From: Bin87 sp965208015
GTDB taxonomy: Bacteria; Chloroflexota; Dehalococcoidia; Lucifugimonadales; UBA3495
Assembly: GCA_965208015.1 (NCBI GenBank)
Contig: OZ242309.1
Location: 1,116,001 to 1,180,000 of the forward strand
Direction: 5' to 3'
Length of the DNA: 64,000 bases
Below the pieces are notes generated by a model. That model was not told the origin of the DNA. It worked only from the letters and a program-made list of their open reading frames with translations, and made no database searches. Positions 8,204-16,118 of the stretch are shown here, in pieces. The position numbers and the translations under genes were made by a program. How positions within the stretch are numbered: position 1 is the stretch's first letter; every line of letters begins with the position of its first letter.

Positions 8204-9586
8204 TTAAATGATAGGCCAGCGTGGCGGAAACTCCACGCTGGCTCGCTTTAACAGGGCCTCTCCCCGGCCTTGGACCTCGTCCACCAACGACGCCTCGTCC
8301 ACGAACAGCGGCCGGTGATCCTCCACGACAATCTTACCGTCGACGATGACCGTGTGCACGCTGCGACCGTCAGCGTTGTAGACTAAGTTGTTTATTGGAT
8401 TGTGGAGCGCCCCCCATTCCGGCCGGCGCGTGTCGAACAGCACCAGGTCCGCAGCCTTGCCGGGCTCGATCGAACCTATGAGGTGATCCATGCCCAGGGC
8501 GGCCGCCCCGCCGATGGTTCCCAATTCCAGCGCCGTCTCCGCGGGGATCATGCTTACGTCCCGCCGGCCGTCCTTGTACAGCACGGCCGCCAAATAAACC
8601 GACCGCAGCGTTTCCAGGAGATTGGAATTGTTGCCGGCGTCGGTTCCCAGTCCTACGGTCGCCCCTAACTCCAGCAGCTCCGGAAGCAGACCGTGTGAGG
8701 CGGTCCCGGCGCCCCCTTTGACCGCCGCGGTGGGACACATGACCACTGCCGACCCACGATCCGCGATCAGCCGCGCCTCGTCAGTGCCGATGCCCAGGCA
8801 GTGGGCCAAGGTCATCCGCGGATTGAGCACTCCGCACCGGTCAAGATACTCCGTGGGAGAACACCCATGGGTTCGCCGGCACTCTTCGATCCAACGGGGC
8901 CCGTTGGTGAAGTGCAGCGTGGACCGCGTGTCGTGGTCGGAAGCAATCCGGTCGCACGCGGCCAGCAACTCCGGCGTGCAGAATTCCGCGGAGAACGGCA
9001 TCGACCAGGCAGTCACCAACCCGTTAGATGTGCTGTCAACCAGGGCCGTGACTTCTTCCGTGGCCCGGATTGCGTCATCGGTCTCGTACACCGGCAAGTT
9101 CAGTGGATTCGGGCGGTCCTGCACGTTGCGGCCGACAATTATGCGGCAGCCGGCTTGATCGTATGCAGCCAAACACTGTCCAAGGTGCGTGGTCGTCCCC
9201 GGGTCGATGAAAGTGGTGGTTCCGTATTTCAACAACTCCACGATGGCGAGCATCGAGGTCGCATATTCATCCTCTGCAGTCATCGCCTGCTGCAGCCGAA
9301 ACACGTTGGGCAGGTACTCCGCCCCCAAATCATCCGGAAACAGTCCCCGCGCCGCGTGGGCGTAGCTGATGTGCATGTGGCCGTTCACGAACCCGGGCGT
9401 GACAACCTTCCCGGATCCGTCAATCGTCCGGTCAGCCGCCACTGACTCCAGGTCGGCGGCTTTGCCAACCTGGCTGATGCGGTTGCCGGTTATGACAACC
9501 GACCCGTCGGCCACGATGCGCCGGTCCGCGTCCATCGTGACGATGTAGCGAACACCGTCTATCTTGAGGGTAGGGACCTCTGTCAT
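8204..9586 (-). CDS. Amidohydrolase-superfamily metal-dependent hydrolase/deaminase
   Basis: At 460 residues this is the usual length for the cytosine deaminase/chlorohydrolase (TrzA, SsnA, MtaD) group. The first metal motif is GFVNGHMHIS (HxH). A later histidine sits in TLAHCLGI, and the last metal-binding aspartate in VGLGTDAGNNSNLLE. The C-terminal segment SIEPGKAADLVLFDTR, a beta-sandwich return, is typical. The middle motif usually written HxxE appears as LHFTNGP, so metal coordination may be altered. The substrate is unknown. It ends the window's first large minus-strand block with the nitroreductase 15 bases upstream. Confidence 0.87.
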   Translation of the reverse strand: MTEVPTLKIDGVRYIVTMDADRRIVADGSVVITGNRISQVGKAADLESVAADRTIDGSGKVVTPGFVNGHMHISYAHAARGLFPDDLGAEYLPNVFRLQQAMTAEDEYATSMLAIVELLKYGTTTFIDPGTTTHLGQCLAAYDQAGCRIIVGRNVQDRPNPLNLPVYETDDAIRATEEVTALVDSTSNGLVTAWSMPFSAEFCTPELLAACDRIASDHDTRSTLHFTNGPRWIEECRRTHGCSPTEYLDRCGVLNPRMTLAHCLGIGTDEARLIADRGSAVVMCPTAAVKGGAGTASHGLLPELLELGATVGLGTDAGNNSNLLETLRSVYLAAVLYKDGRRDVSMIPAETALELGTIGGAAALGMDHLIGSIEPGKAADLVLFDTRRPEWGALHNPINNLVYNADGRSVHTVIVDGKIVVEDHRPLFVDEASLVDEVQGRGEALLKRASVEFPPRWPII

Positions 9587-9601
9587 GGGAACTCCAGGCA
9601 G

Positions 9602-10237
9602 CTAGTCGGACCAGTCACGGAAACCCCAGCGGTTGAACGAGGTGACCTCCGATGGCGGGCGTCGGCTGGTAGGGCCAAAACTTCCTCGCGGATAACCTAC
9701 CGGGGTCAAGCAGATCATCTCGGCGTACTCCGGAAGCCCCAGAATCTCGCGTACTTCGTCCTCCTTGCGGTTGAGGACGGTAGTGATTCGCGTGCCCAAA
9801 CCCAGCGCCCGGCCAGCCAGGAACAGGTTTTGGATCGCCGGCCAAACGGATGCCGCATGGCGTCCCCTTTCAATGGGGTGGCCCGGCTGGAACCCACTTC
9901 CCCGGGAGTGATCCGCGCACACTACGATCATCGCCGGAACCTCGGGCATGTGGTGTGCCAGGTACCGAGCGTGCCGGTAGACGCGCGACTCGGTGGGCGA
10001 AGGCTCCCAGCCCATGGCATCCAACCACGTATTTTTGTACAGCTCGCCCAGGGCATTGACGGTGTCCGGATCGTTCACGACCACAAATTCCCACGGCTGG
10101 GTGTTGCCGCCGTTGGGCGCGCGCACCGCGGCGTCGATCATCTTCTGAAGCTCGGATTGCGGCACCGGATCCGGCTTGTATCGGGTGATCTGCCTCTGAC
10201 TGTAGATCGCCTCAAACAGGTCCAATTGGTCGGCCAT
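9602..10237 (-). CDS. Nitroreductase-family flavoprotein
   Basis: The 211-residue protein has the nitroreductase plan. The N-terminal SQRQITRYKPDPVP is the FMN-phosphate arginine motif, followed by AAVRAPNGGNTQPWEFVVV, which contacts the flavin. A later GLGTRIT segment and the C-terminal LTPVGYPRG binding loop are present. These dimeric FMN enzymes reduce nitro compounds, quinones or flavins with NAD(P)H, and some members have specialised roles. It lies 15 bases upstream of the amidohydrolase gene in the same direction, suggesting co-transcription and a shared catabolic task. Confidence 0.9.
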   Translation of the reverse strand: MADQLDLFEAIYSQRQITRYKPDPVPQSELQKMIDAAVRAPNGGNTQPWEFVVVNDPDTVNALGELYKNTWLDAMGWEPSPTESRVYRHARYLAHHMPEVPAMIVVCADHSRGSGFQPGHPIERGRHAASVWPAIQNLFLAGRALGLGTRITTVLNRKEDEVREILGLPEYAEMICLTPVGYPRGSFGPTSRRPPSEVTSFNRWGFRDWSD

Positions 10238-10303
10238 GGCACTACTCCTCCTGCGGGGCGGTATCGCGATATCGACGCCATTATAGCCTCCGCGGGCCGC
10301 GTA

Positions 10304-11188
10304 TCACCGGAACACGGTGATCAGGACCAGACCGGCGACTATCATCGCAGCGCCGATGACTCTCCCCGCTGTAATCACTTCTTTCAGCACGATTGCCCCG
10401 AGCACGAGGGCAAACAGCAGTCCTACTTCCCGAGCCGGAGCGACGTAGCTGGCATCCGTGAGCCGCATCGCGGTTAGCACCAAGCCGTAAGCGAGGAACA
10501 AGAGGCCCGCCGCTGCAGCGATCGGCCACGTTGCAGTGCGCCATTCCCGCACTACCGCTGACGCTCCGTGGGTGCGCAAGATGTAAGGCAGCATGCCGAC
10601 GGCCACGCCGCATGTCATCAAATAGAGGTACAGGAAGGGACTCACGTAAGCCACCCCCTGTTTGTCAATCAGCGTATAAAGCGCGATGCATATTCCGGTC
10701 GCCAGCGCATAGGCTATTCCCGCCCTGGTGGCGGCGAGCTGACCGGCAACGATATTGCGTAACTGGCCCCACCAGGCCATGGTGTAAATGCCCAGGACGA
10801 TAACGCCTATACCGAACCACGCCGGGAGCGTAACGCTTTCGCCCAGCGCGAACACGGCGAGGACCGGCACCAATCCTGGGCCGAAACCCCGCGCAATCGG
10901 GTAGGCCAGCGACAGGTCGGCACGGGCGAGGCTGCGTCCCAAGCTGAGGAAATAGCAGATGTGCACCAGCGACGATGCGACAATGAACCAGAGCCCAACG
11001 GGACTGAATTCGGTGGTGAACACAAGGACGATGGCGACCGGGGCAGCGCCAACGACTCCGGCAGCAGATAACCACCAGACGAACACCTCCTGGCGTTGTG
11101 CCCGTTTTAGCAACAGGTTCCAGGTAGCGTGGGCAAAGGCAGAGACCAACACGAGCGCCAACGCAATCAGTGTCGCCGAAACCGCCAT
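10304..11188 (-). CDS. EamA/DMT-superfamily membrane transporter
   Basis: About 294 residues with roughly ten hydrophobic segments and two EamA repeats, the second starting near residue 140 (AGIAYALATGICIALYTLIDK). Such drug/metabolite transporters export or import small metabolites. I chose the ATG at 11188, which has a GAGGTGG ribosome site; the longer reading frame adds a tail without one. The C-terminal repeat ends in the usual GRVIGAAMIVAGLVLI helix. Substrate unknown. It stands alone before tRNA-Glu. Confidence 0.88.
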   Translation of the reverse strand: MAVSATLIALALVLVSAFAHATWNLLLKRAQRQEVFVWWLSAAGVVGAAPVAIVLVFTTEFSPVGLWFIVASSLVHICYFLSLGRSLARADLSLAYPIARGFGPGLVPVLAVFALGESVTLPAWFGIGVIVLGIYTMAWWGQLRNIVAGQLAATRAGIAYALATGICIALYTLIDKQGVAYVSPFLYLYLMTCGVAVGMLPYILRTHGASAVVREWRTATWPIAAAAGLLFLAYGLVLTAMRLTDASYVAPAREVGLLFALVLGAIVLKEVITAGRVIGAAMIVAGLVLITVFR

Positions 11189-11260
11189 AGCGACCACCTC
11201 AGTCCGGGCCAAAACCAAAGTCGCCGACGCCACAGGGAGAGCGTCGGCGCACTATTCAGC

Positions 11261-11337
11261 TGGTGGCGCATAGGGGATTCGAACCCCTGATCTCCGCCTT
11301 GAGAGGGCGGTGTCCTGGGCCGCTAGACGAATGCGCC
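11261..11337 (-). tRNA. tRNA-Glu (anticodon CTC)
   Basis: Read on the minus strand: acceptor GGCGCAT/ATGCGCC, anticodon stem CCGCC/GGCGG with loop CTCTCAA, T-arm AGGGG-TTCGAAT-CCCCT and encoded CCA. It reads GAG. Confidence 0.95.
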
Positions 11338-11526
11338 GGGGGACCGATTGGCGGCCCAATCGGAAGGTCTTGAAATTATAGCACGTACCCTTCACCTTGC
11401 AACTGAACCGGCTTGCTCCAGGGCCGCTGATTCGCTGCCAACCCTTCGTCGGACCATCCTGTTGTATGCTTGTTGGTAGCTCGCATCTGTACAGATCCTG
11501 AAAGCGCGATTACCAAAGGTGAAGGG

Positions 11527-12552
11527 TTGGAAACTGGCAAGCTCCCTCCGGATGTGCTGGAGGAACTACTATCAAATCTCGACACTGCCGACCCGCGGGT
11601 ATTAGTGGGTCCGAGCGTGGGGGAGGACTGCGCGGTCGTGGACATGGGCGATCGGCTCCTGATCGCCAAATCCGACCCTGTAACCTTCGCTGCTGACCGT
11701 GTGGGTTGGTACGTGGTCCAGGTCAACGCCAACGACGTGGCATGCACGGGCGGAGTTCCCCGGTGGTTTTTGCCCACCGTATTGTTGCCCGCCAGCGCTA
11801 TGCCTGACGACGTGCGAAGCATCTTCAGGGACATTTCAGAAGCGTGCCGCCAGATTGGGGTGGCGGTGATCGGAGGACACACCGAAGTAACCGATGGGCT
11901 CCCTCGCCCCATAGTGGCGGGCACGATGCTGGGTGAGCTCGGTGATCGTGCCCGCTTGGTTTCCACGGGCGGAGCTCAAGATGGTGACAGCATCATCGTC
12001 ACCACTGGCGTGGCCATCGAAGGCGCCGCAATCCTGGCCCGTGAACACACCGCTGTACTTCGTTCGCGCGGCATTGACGGCGCGGCGTTGGACACCGCTG
12101 CGAGCTACCTGGACGATCCGGGAATTAGTGTCTTGCCGGCAGCGCGGGCCTTGTTCGAGACGAATTCCGTGCACAGTATGCACGACGTCACCGAAGGCGG
12201 ACTGATCACCGCCCTCCGTGAAATCGCGGCGGCGTCAAACCTCGGGTTGGTCGCTGAATCGGAGAGTGTGCCGTTGCTCCCCGAGTGTGCGGCCATCTGC
12301 GAGGCGTTGGAACTGGATGCCCTCGGCCTGCTGGGATCTGGCGCACTGATCGCGACGATGCCGGCCGGGGACGTTCCGGCCGCCTTGCGCGCCCTGGATC
12401 GGGTGGGGGTCAGCGGTTGGGAAATCGGACAGATGATGGAGCCGTCAGACGGGTTGTGGCTGATCGATAGAAACGGCGAACGGACGCTGCCCGAATTCCG
12501 GCGCGATGAGCTCGCGCGTTACCTGGAAGAAAGCCGTCATTTCCCCAGGTAG
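11527..12552 (+). CDS. AIR-synthase/HypE-like protein
   Basis: About 341 residues with the PurM/HypE/SelD-type ATP-binding fold: a GPSVGEDCAVVDMGDRLL phosphate-binding region, a VNANDVACTGGVPRWF segment, GGHTEVTD and SMHDVTEGGL. It resembles HypE, which makes the cyanide ligand of NiFe hydrogenases. However, it ends in ...HFPR and lacks the terminal PRIC cysteine that HypE must have, so another role is likely. No other hyp gene is nearby. The TTG at 11527 follows AGGTGAAGGG; an ATG at 11470 in the same frame has no ribosome site. Its 3' end overlaps the converging dehydratase gene by 16 bases. Confidence 0.82.
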   Translation: METGKLPPDVLEELLSNLDTADPRVLVGPSVGEDCAVVDMGDRLLIAKSDPVTFAADRVGWYVVQVNANDVACTGGVPRWFLPTVLLPASAMPDDVRSIFRDISEACRQIGVAVIGGHTEVTDGLPRPIVAGTMLGELGDRARLVSTGGAQDGDSIIVTTGVAIEGAAILAREHTAVLRSRGIDGAALDTAASYLDDPGISVLPAARALFETNSVHSMHDVTEGGLITALREIAAASNLGLVAESESVPLLPECAAICEALELDALGLLGSGALIATMPAGDVPAALRALDRVGVSGWEIGQMMEPSDGLWLIDRNGERTLPEFRRDELARYLEESRHFPR

Positions 12553-13505
12553 AGGTCGATGCAATTGCGCAGTTGCGCCAGTGTGATGTTGCCGCCGCTC
12601 ACGGTGATCGATATCTTTCGTCCGCGAACCAGGTCCCCACGACGCACGGCCCCGGCGAGCGCCGTTGCCCCGGCACCTTCGGCCAGGGTGTGCGCCTTTT
12701 CGATCAGCATCGCGACGGCGCGGCGAATTTCGTCCTCGCTCACCAGCACGAAGTCGTGCAAGCGGTGCCGCATGATCTGTTGCGGCAGCTCATAGCCTTC
12801 GGCCGTGGCCGTTCCTTCCACCCAGGTCCGCATCGGCGCTTGCACCAGTTGCCCCTGCTGCCAGGACAGGTAGGCAGCCGGCGCGGCTTCGGACTGCACC
12901 GCCACAACTCGGATTTCCGGGTTGAGCGCTTGGGCAACGATGCAGGCCCCGGAAACTCCGCTGCCACCGCCGATGGGCAAAAACATCACGTCCACGTCGG
13001 GGAGATCTTCAATGATCTCCAAGCTGGCCGTGGCGACTCCGGCGATGAGTTCCGGCTGGTTGACGGGGTGAATGTAACGATAACCTTCCTCTGCAGCCAA
13101 CCGCTCGCAGTATCGTCGCGCCTCGTCAAAGTTCGCGCCGTGGAAGATCAGCTCTGCGCCTAAAGCCTCCATTGACGCGACCTTATTGGGGTTCGCATCC
13201 ACTGGCAGACCGATCAGGGCCCGGGCTCCGAAGGCCCGGCAAGCGCTGGCAATGGACTGACCATGATTACCGCTACTAGCGGTGATCACGCCGCGCTCCC
13301 TATCTGCCGGGTCCATGTTGGCTAGGAGATTTATGCCGCCGCGAGCCTTGAAAGCGCCTAACGGCAGGTGCTCCTCGTGCTTCAGGTATACCTCCGCGTC
13401 CAACGCCTGGCTCAGTCCCGTGGAATAAGTAAGCGGCGTGCGCGGGAAGTAAGGGTTGATGGTGGAGCGGGCGCGGTACACGTCGCGCAAGGTAGGGATC
13501 TTCAA
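12537..13505 (-). CDS. Threonine-dehydratase-like PLP enzyme (fold type II)
   Basis: About 322 residues with the serine/threonine dehydratase signature. The PLP lysine is in PLGAFKARGG, the asparagine loop is SSGNHGQSIA, and the phosphate-binding glycine loop is LPIGGGSGVSGA. It could be a catabolic threonine ammonia-lyase, serine racemase or a related beta-eliminating enzyme. There is no C-terminal ACT regulatory domain, so it is the short, unregulated type. I chose the TTG at 13505, which follows GGAG, because the N-terminus KIPTLRDVYRARSTI is the family start; an ATG in the same frame at 13583 adds 26 residues unlike the family. Confidence 0.87.
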   Translation of the reverse strand: MKIPTLRDVYRARSTINPYFPRTPLTYSTGLSQALDAEVYLKHEEHLPLGAFKARGGINLLANMDPADRERGVITASSGNHGQSIASACRAFGARALIGLPVDANPNKVASMEALGAELIFHGANFDEARRYCERLAAEEGYRYIHPVNQPELIAGVATASLEIIEDLPDVDVMFLPIGGGSGVSGACIVAQALNPEIRVVAVQSEAAPAAYLSWQQGQLVQAPMRTWVEGTATAEGYELPQQIMRHRLHDFVLVSEDEIRRAVAMLIEKAHTLAEGAGATALAGAVRRGDLVRGRKISITVSGGNITLAQLRNCIDLYLGK

Positions 13506-13916
13506 GGCTAATCTCCATGGGCGCCGCCAACGGGGCCCGGCAGGGTCGACGGCAAGATTAGGCAGCCCACTCATAGGTGTCAACCGCCCAAGGGAATTTA
13601 CCGCCCGTGTCGGTCAGTTTGAGCAAGCTGCCCATAGGCCGCAATCCAGCCAGTGCCCGCTACACCTCAAGAATGTAACGATCACTCCGCAGTTCGGTCG
13701 TACACTTACCGCGTAACGGTGCGGCGAACTGAAAGTGCAATACAGCGTTATGTACATTCAAACGTCGTTATACCGTGTATCGAACGTGTATATGGGGTAA
13801 TCTTAGGTGCAACCGATCGTGCTTTGGGTAGCGTAGTGTCGTGAGTACACTAACGTAAATTCAGTACACTAATCCCCCGGTAATCCGTGGACAAAGATGA
13901 GATCACTGGCCGGTGC

Positions 13917-13941
13917 ACGTGTACTAATTGGCCGTACACGT
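13917..13941. promoter_or_regulatory. Operator-like inverted repeat
   Basis: ACGTGTAC (13917-13924) and GTACACGT (13934-13941) form perfect 8-bp arms around the 9-bp spacer TAATTGGCC. The spacing puts the arms about one and a half helical turns apart, as in many dimeric repressor sites. Confidence 0.5.
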
Positions 13942-14218
13942 ATATGCAGCGACCGGAAGGCGATAGCGCCGTAAAAACTTCAACCCAAGCAGTACACCGC
14001 TGAGAATTCGGGCACACCAGGTCGGATAGCGAAATCCCAAGCGCCAGCTATTCCCCCACGGCACTGCTCGGGTCCCTCTCCTCTCTATACCCGGCACATC
14101 GGTCAGATCCGGAAACGCCATCCCAGGCCCAAATTGTGAAAATTGCCCGGATTTGGTTTTCGTCTTCCTAGCGCTCAGGGTCGCCGTATGTCAAAATAAG
14201 CACGTAACCCGACGTGTT

Positions 14219-14243
14219 CTAAAAGAATATAAAAATCTTTTAG
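14219..14243. promoter_or_regulatory. AT-rich inverted repeat upstream of the HTH gene
   Basis: CTAAAAGA (14219-14226) and TCTTTTAG (14236-14243) are perfect arms with a 9-base A-rich spacer, 20 bases before the putative -35 box. It may be a binding site for the HTH protein or another regulator. Confidence 0.4.
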
Positions 14244-14262
14244 GATTATTCTTTGGTTGCGC

Positions 14263-14291
14263 TTGACATTCATCAAATCAATCGTTAGTGT
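14263..14291 (+). promoter_or_regulatory. Probable promoter of the small HTH gene
   Basis: A perfect -35 box TTGACA (14263-14268) is followed after 17 bases by TAGTGT (14286-14291), a weak -10 box. It lies 92 bases before the start codon at 14384. Confidence 0.45.
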
Positions 14292-14383
14292 AACAAAAAT
14301 TCGACTGCGGTAACGAAAAAACAGGGTACCTGCGCTGCCGATTGGCGAAGGTACAAAAACTGGTACACCGATGGAGGTGCATT

Positions 14384-14608
14384 ATGGCGCGCAAAACCAA
14401 GTTGATGCTGCGCGTAGAAAAGGAATTCGACCAGCCTCTGGAGAGGCTGCTCCCGGAACTGGTCAACGACCAGGGGTTGACCGCAACCGCCGACACGCTG
14501 GGCGTCAGCAAGGCGACGCTGGGTTACTGGATGCTGAAGATGGGCATCAACGTAAAGCGGGTCGCATTGGCTCCCGGTGAAATCCTCGAAGTCAAGCGCG
14601 TCAACTAA
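14384..14608 (+). CDS. Small helix-turn-helix DNA-binding protein (74 residues)
   Basis: A basic 74-residue protein with one clear helix-turn-helix at about residues 32-51 (LTATADTLGVSKATLGYWM), of the kind used by Fis-like or homeodomain-like bacterial regulators. No effector domain is present. The ATG at 14384 has an excellent GGAGGTG ribosome site; an in-frame ATG at 14342 does not. It sits behind an unusually long, AT-rich, palindrome-rich leader and before a strong terminator, so it forms an isolated transcription unit. It may be autoregulated. Target genes are unknown. Confidence 0.85.
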   Translation: MARKTKLMLRVEKEFDQPLERLLPELVNDQGLTATADTLGVSKATLGYWMLKMGINVKRVALAPGEILEVKRVN

Positions 14609-14698
14609 TCGCAACCACGTCGCGGAGCACGCTTAGCGACGCCCGCGGCGCAGGTGACACGTCGGCGACCCAAAGGCGAGCGGGTTGCGCGGCGGATC

Positions 14699-14722
14699 GG
14701 TTCCTCGTTTCCGCGAGGAACC
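14699..14722. terminator. Hairpin downstream of the HTH gene
   Basis: A 9-bp stem, GGTTCCTCG (14699-14707) with CGAGGAACC (14714-14722), around TTTCCG. It has no T run of its own and sits 6 bases before a much stronger terminator. Confidence 0.45.
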
Positions 14723-14727
14723 AGCGG

Positions 14728-14764
14728 AACTCCCCGGCCGGTGGCAAATGGCCGGGGAGTTTTG
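14728..14764. terminator. Strong rho-independent terminator
   Basis: A perfect 12-bp stem, AACTCCCCGGCC (14728-14739) with GGCCGGGGAGTT (14750-14761), followed by TT. The complementary strand begins its own stem with an A/T pair as well, so it can serve both the HTH gene and the converging formamidase gene. Confidence 0.85.
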
Positions 14765-14869
14765 CTGCCTAGCTGCGCGTGCCATTGATCGGCCGACGCG
14801 CTGTAGCTCGAGCACGAAATAGGCGCCCCGTTTGGGGCACCTCAAGAATGCCGTACGTGTGAGGGCACG

Positions 14870-15982
14870 TTATCCGTTGAAAATATCCTCGGGAAGGAAA
14901 GCGGACACGGTGACGTTCGGCAGGTCCACGACGTTGCTGACGCGCAGATCCACAGCGACGCTGCAGATTATGTAGGCTTGATCAGCGGTCCACCCTCGTT
15001 CCTGAAGCAGCGCGATCATGTTGAGCAGAGCACTCCTAGCAGCCAAAGTGAGGCTATCCTCTCCCTCCTGGGTTCCGTCCGAGCGGATGGGATAGCCGAT
15101 GGTGGCGGTGAAATTGCGGGGAGCAGCCCACTCCGGCGGCAGGAAGTAGCCGGGATGGGAGTAGCGGGGGAATTTTATGTTATGCCGCGCGGCCTCGCCC
15201 TTATGGACGGCGAATCTTACGGCGGCGGTGGCGCCCATCTCGATGGCGGTGATGCATACTTCGCCGTCGCCCTGAGCGAAGTGCCCATCGCCGGCGGAGT
15301 AGAGGCCGCCGGGAACCGCGACGGGGATGAAGAGACGAGACCCGGTAGTGAGCTGCTTGGCGTCGGCGTTACCGAAATTTTCGCGAGGCGGCAACGTGCG
15401 GAGGCCATCGTTGGCGATCTGGCCACCGGCAGGGACTGCGTCTTCAGGATCTGGTGGCGCTGCTGTCCCGCCACGGCTGACCCAATCGGCCTCACGGGCG
15501 GCCCAGGCTTCGACCTGGGCGTGGGATGGGGCGAGACCGGCGGTTCCCATGAAGGAGCCATCTGGGATGCGAACGCCCGGGATCTGGGCTGAGGTGGCCC
15601 AACCGTCGGCGATGTCCCAGTGGACCAGGTAAGGGTTGGTGAAGACATCGCGGAGGAAGCCGGCACCGGGACGGTTGCGGGTCCAACCACGGGGTTGGGC
15701 GATTATGTCAAGGTACTCGATTTCGAGAAGGTCACCGGGTTCAGCGCCCTTCACGTAGACCGGGCCGGTGAGAGGGTGCGCAACCTTGGCATCCAGGCCG
15801 GCGAGATCCGCCTCGGTCATGCCCGGTTGGATCTGGGAGTCTGAAGCGTCGCGGGTCTCCAGGACCACCTCTTCGCCGGGGTCGACCTCAACTATGGGCG
15901 GGATGTCGGGATGCCAGCGATTGTGGCCGAATTGGGGCTCCTGCTTGAGGCGCTTGGCGCGGTCAATGGTGACGGTTTGCAT
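14870..15982 (-). CDS. fmdA: Acetamidase/formamidase-family amide hydrolase
   Basis: The 370-residue protein has the FmdA/AmdA plan: an N-terminal segment HNRWHPDIPPIVEVDPGE, a central GDHFA-like loop (AGDGHFAQGDGEVC) and a C-terminal catalytic region. Members release ammonia from formamide or acetamide. It is slightly shorter than typical formamidases (about 400 residues), but the hallmark TGPVYVKGAEPGD and SAGDGHFAQGDGEV are intact. It is probably cytosolic. A strong hairpin at 16020-16048 separates it from the upstream ThDP enzyme gene, so it is likely transcribed alone. Confidence 0.88.
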   Translation of the reverse strand: MQTVTIDRAKRLKQEPQFGHNRWHPDIPPIVEVDPGEEVVLETRDASDSQIQPGMTEADLAGLDAKVAHPLTGPVYVKGAEPGDLLEIEYLDIIAQPRGWTRNRPGAGFLRDVFTNPYLVHWDIADGWATSAQIPGVRIPDGSFMGTAGLAPSHAQVEAWAAREADWVSRGGTAAPPDPEDAVPAGGQIANDGLRTLPPRENFGNADAKQLTTGSRLFIPVAVPGGLYSAGDGHFAQGDGEVCITAIEMGATAAVRFAVHKGEAARHNIKFPRYSHPGYFLPPEWAAPRNFTATIGYPIRSDGTQEGEDSLTLAARSALLNMIALLQERGWTADQAYIICSVAVDLRVSNVVDLPNVTVSAFLPEDIFNG

Positions 15983-16019
15983 GGTAGTCCCTCCTGCATT
16001 GAATGGTGTCAGAATAGCA

Positions 16020-16048
16020 GCAAGGGCGGGTGTTGAACCCGCCCTTGC
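16020..16048. terminator. Hairpin between the ThDP-enzyme and formamidase genes
   Basis: A perfect 12-bp stem, GCAAGGGCGGGT (16020-16031) with ACCCGCCCTTGC (16037-16048), loop GTTGA. On the minus strand it follows the end of the ThDP gene by 70 bases. The T run is poor, so termination efficiency is uncertain. Confidence 0.6.
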
Positions 16049-16118
16049 GAAAGTGGTTTGTCAGTGCGGGATTGGCGCGTGGCTGCGTCAGTCGCAGTGA
16101 CAGATCTGGAGGAGGTCT

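Larger units (their letters stand above)
13506..14383. other. Gene-poor regulatory stretch with GTACAC motifs and palindromes
   Basis: No convincing gene is seen over about 880 bases. GTACAC or its complement GTGTAC occurs at 13700, 13845, 13864, 13919, 13934, 13992 and 14363, far more than chance. Two copies form part of the direct repeat AGTACACTAA (13844 and 13863), and two form a palindrome. The second half (14150-14340) is AT-rich compared with the rest of the window and carries another palindrome and a promoter-like site ahead of the small HTH gene. It looks like a control region or protein-binding array. Confidence 0.55.
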
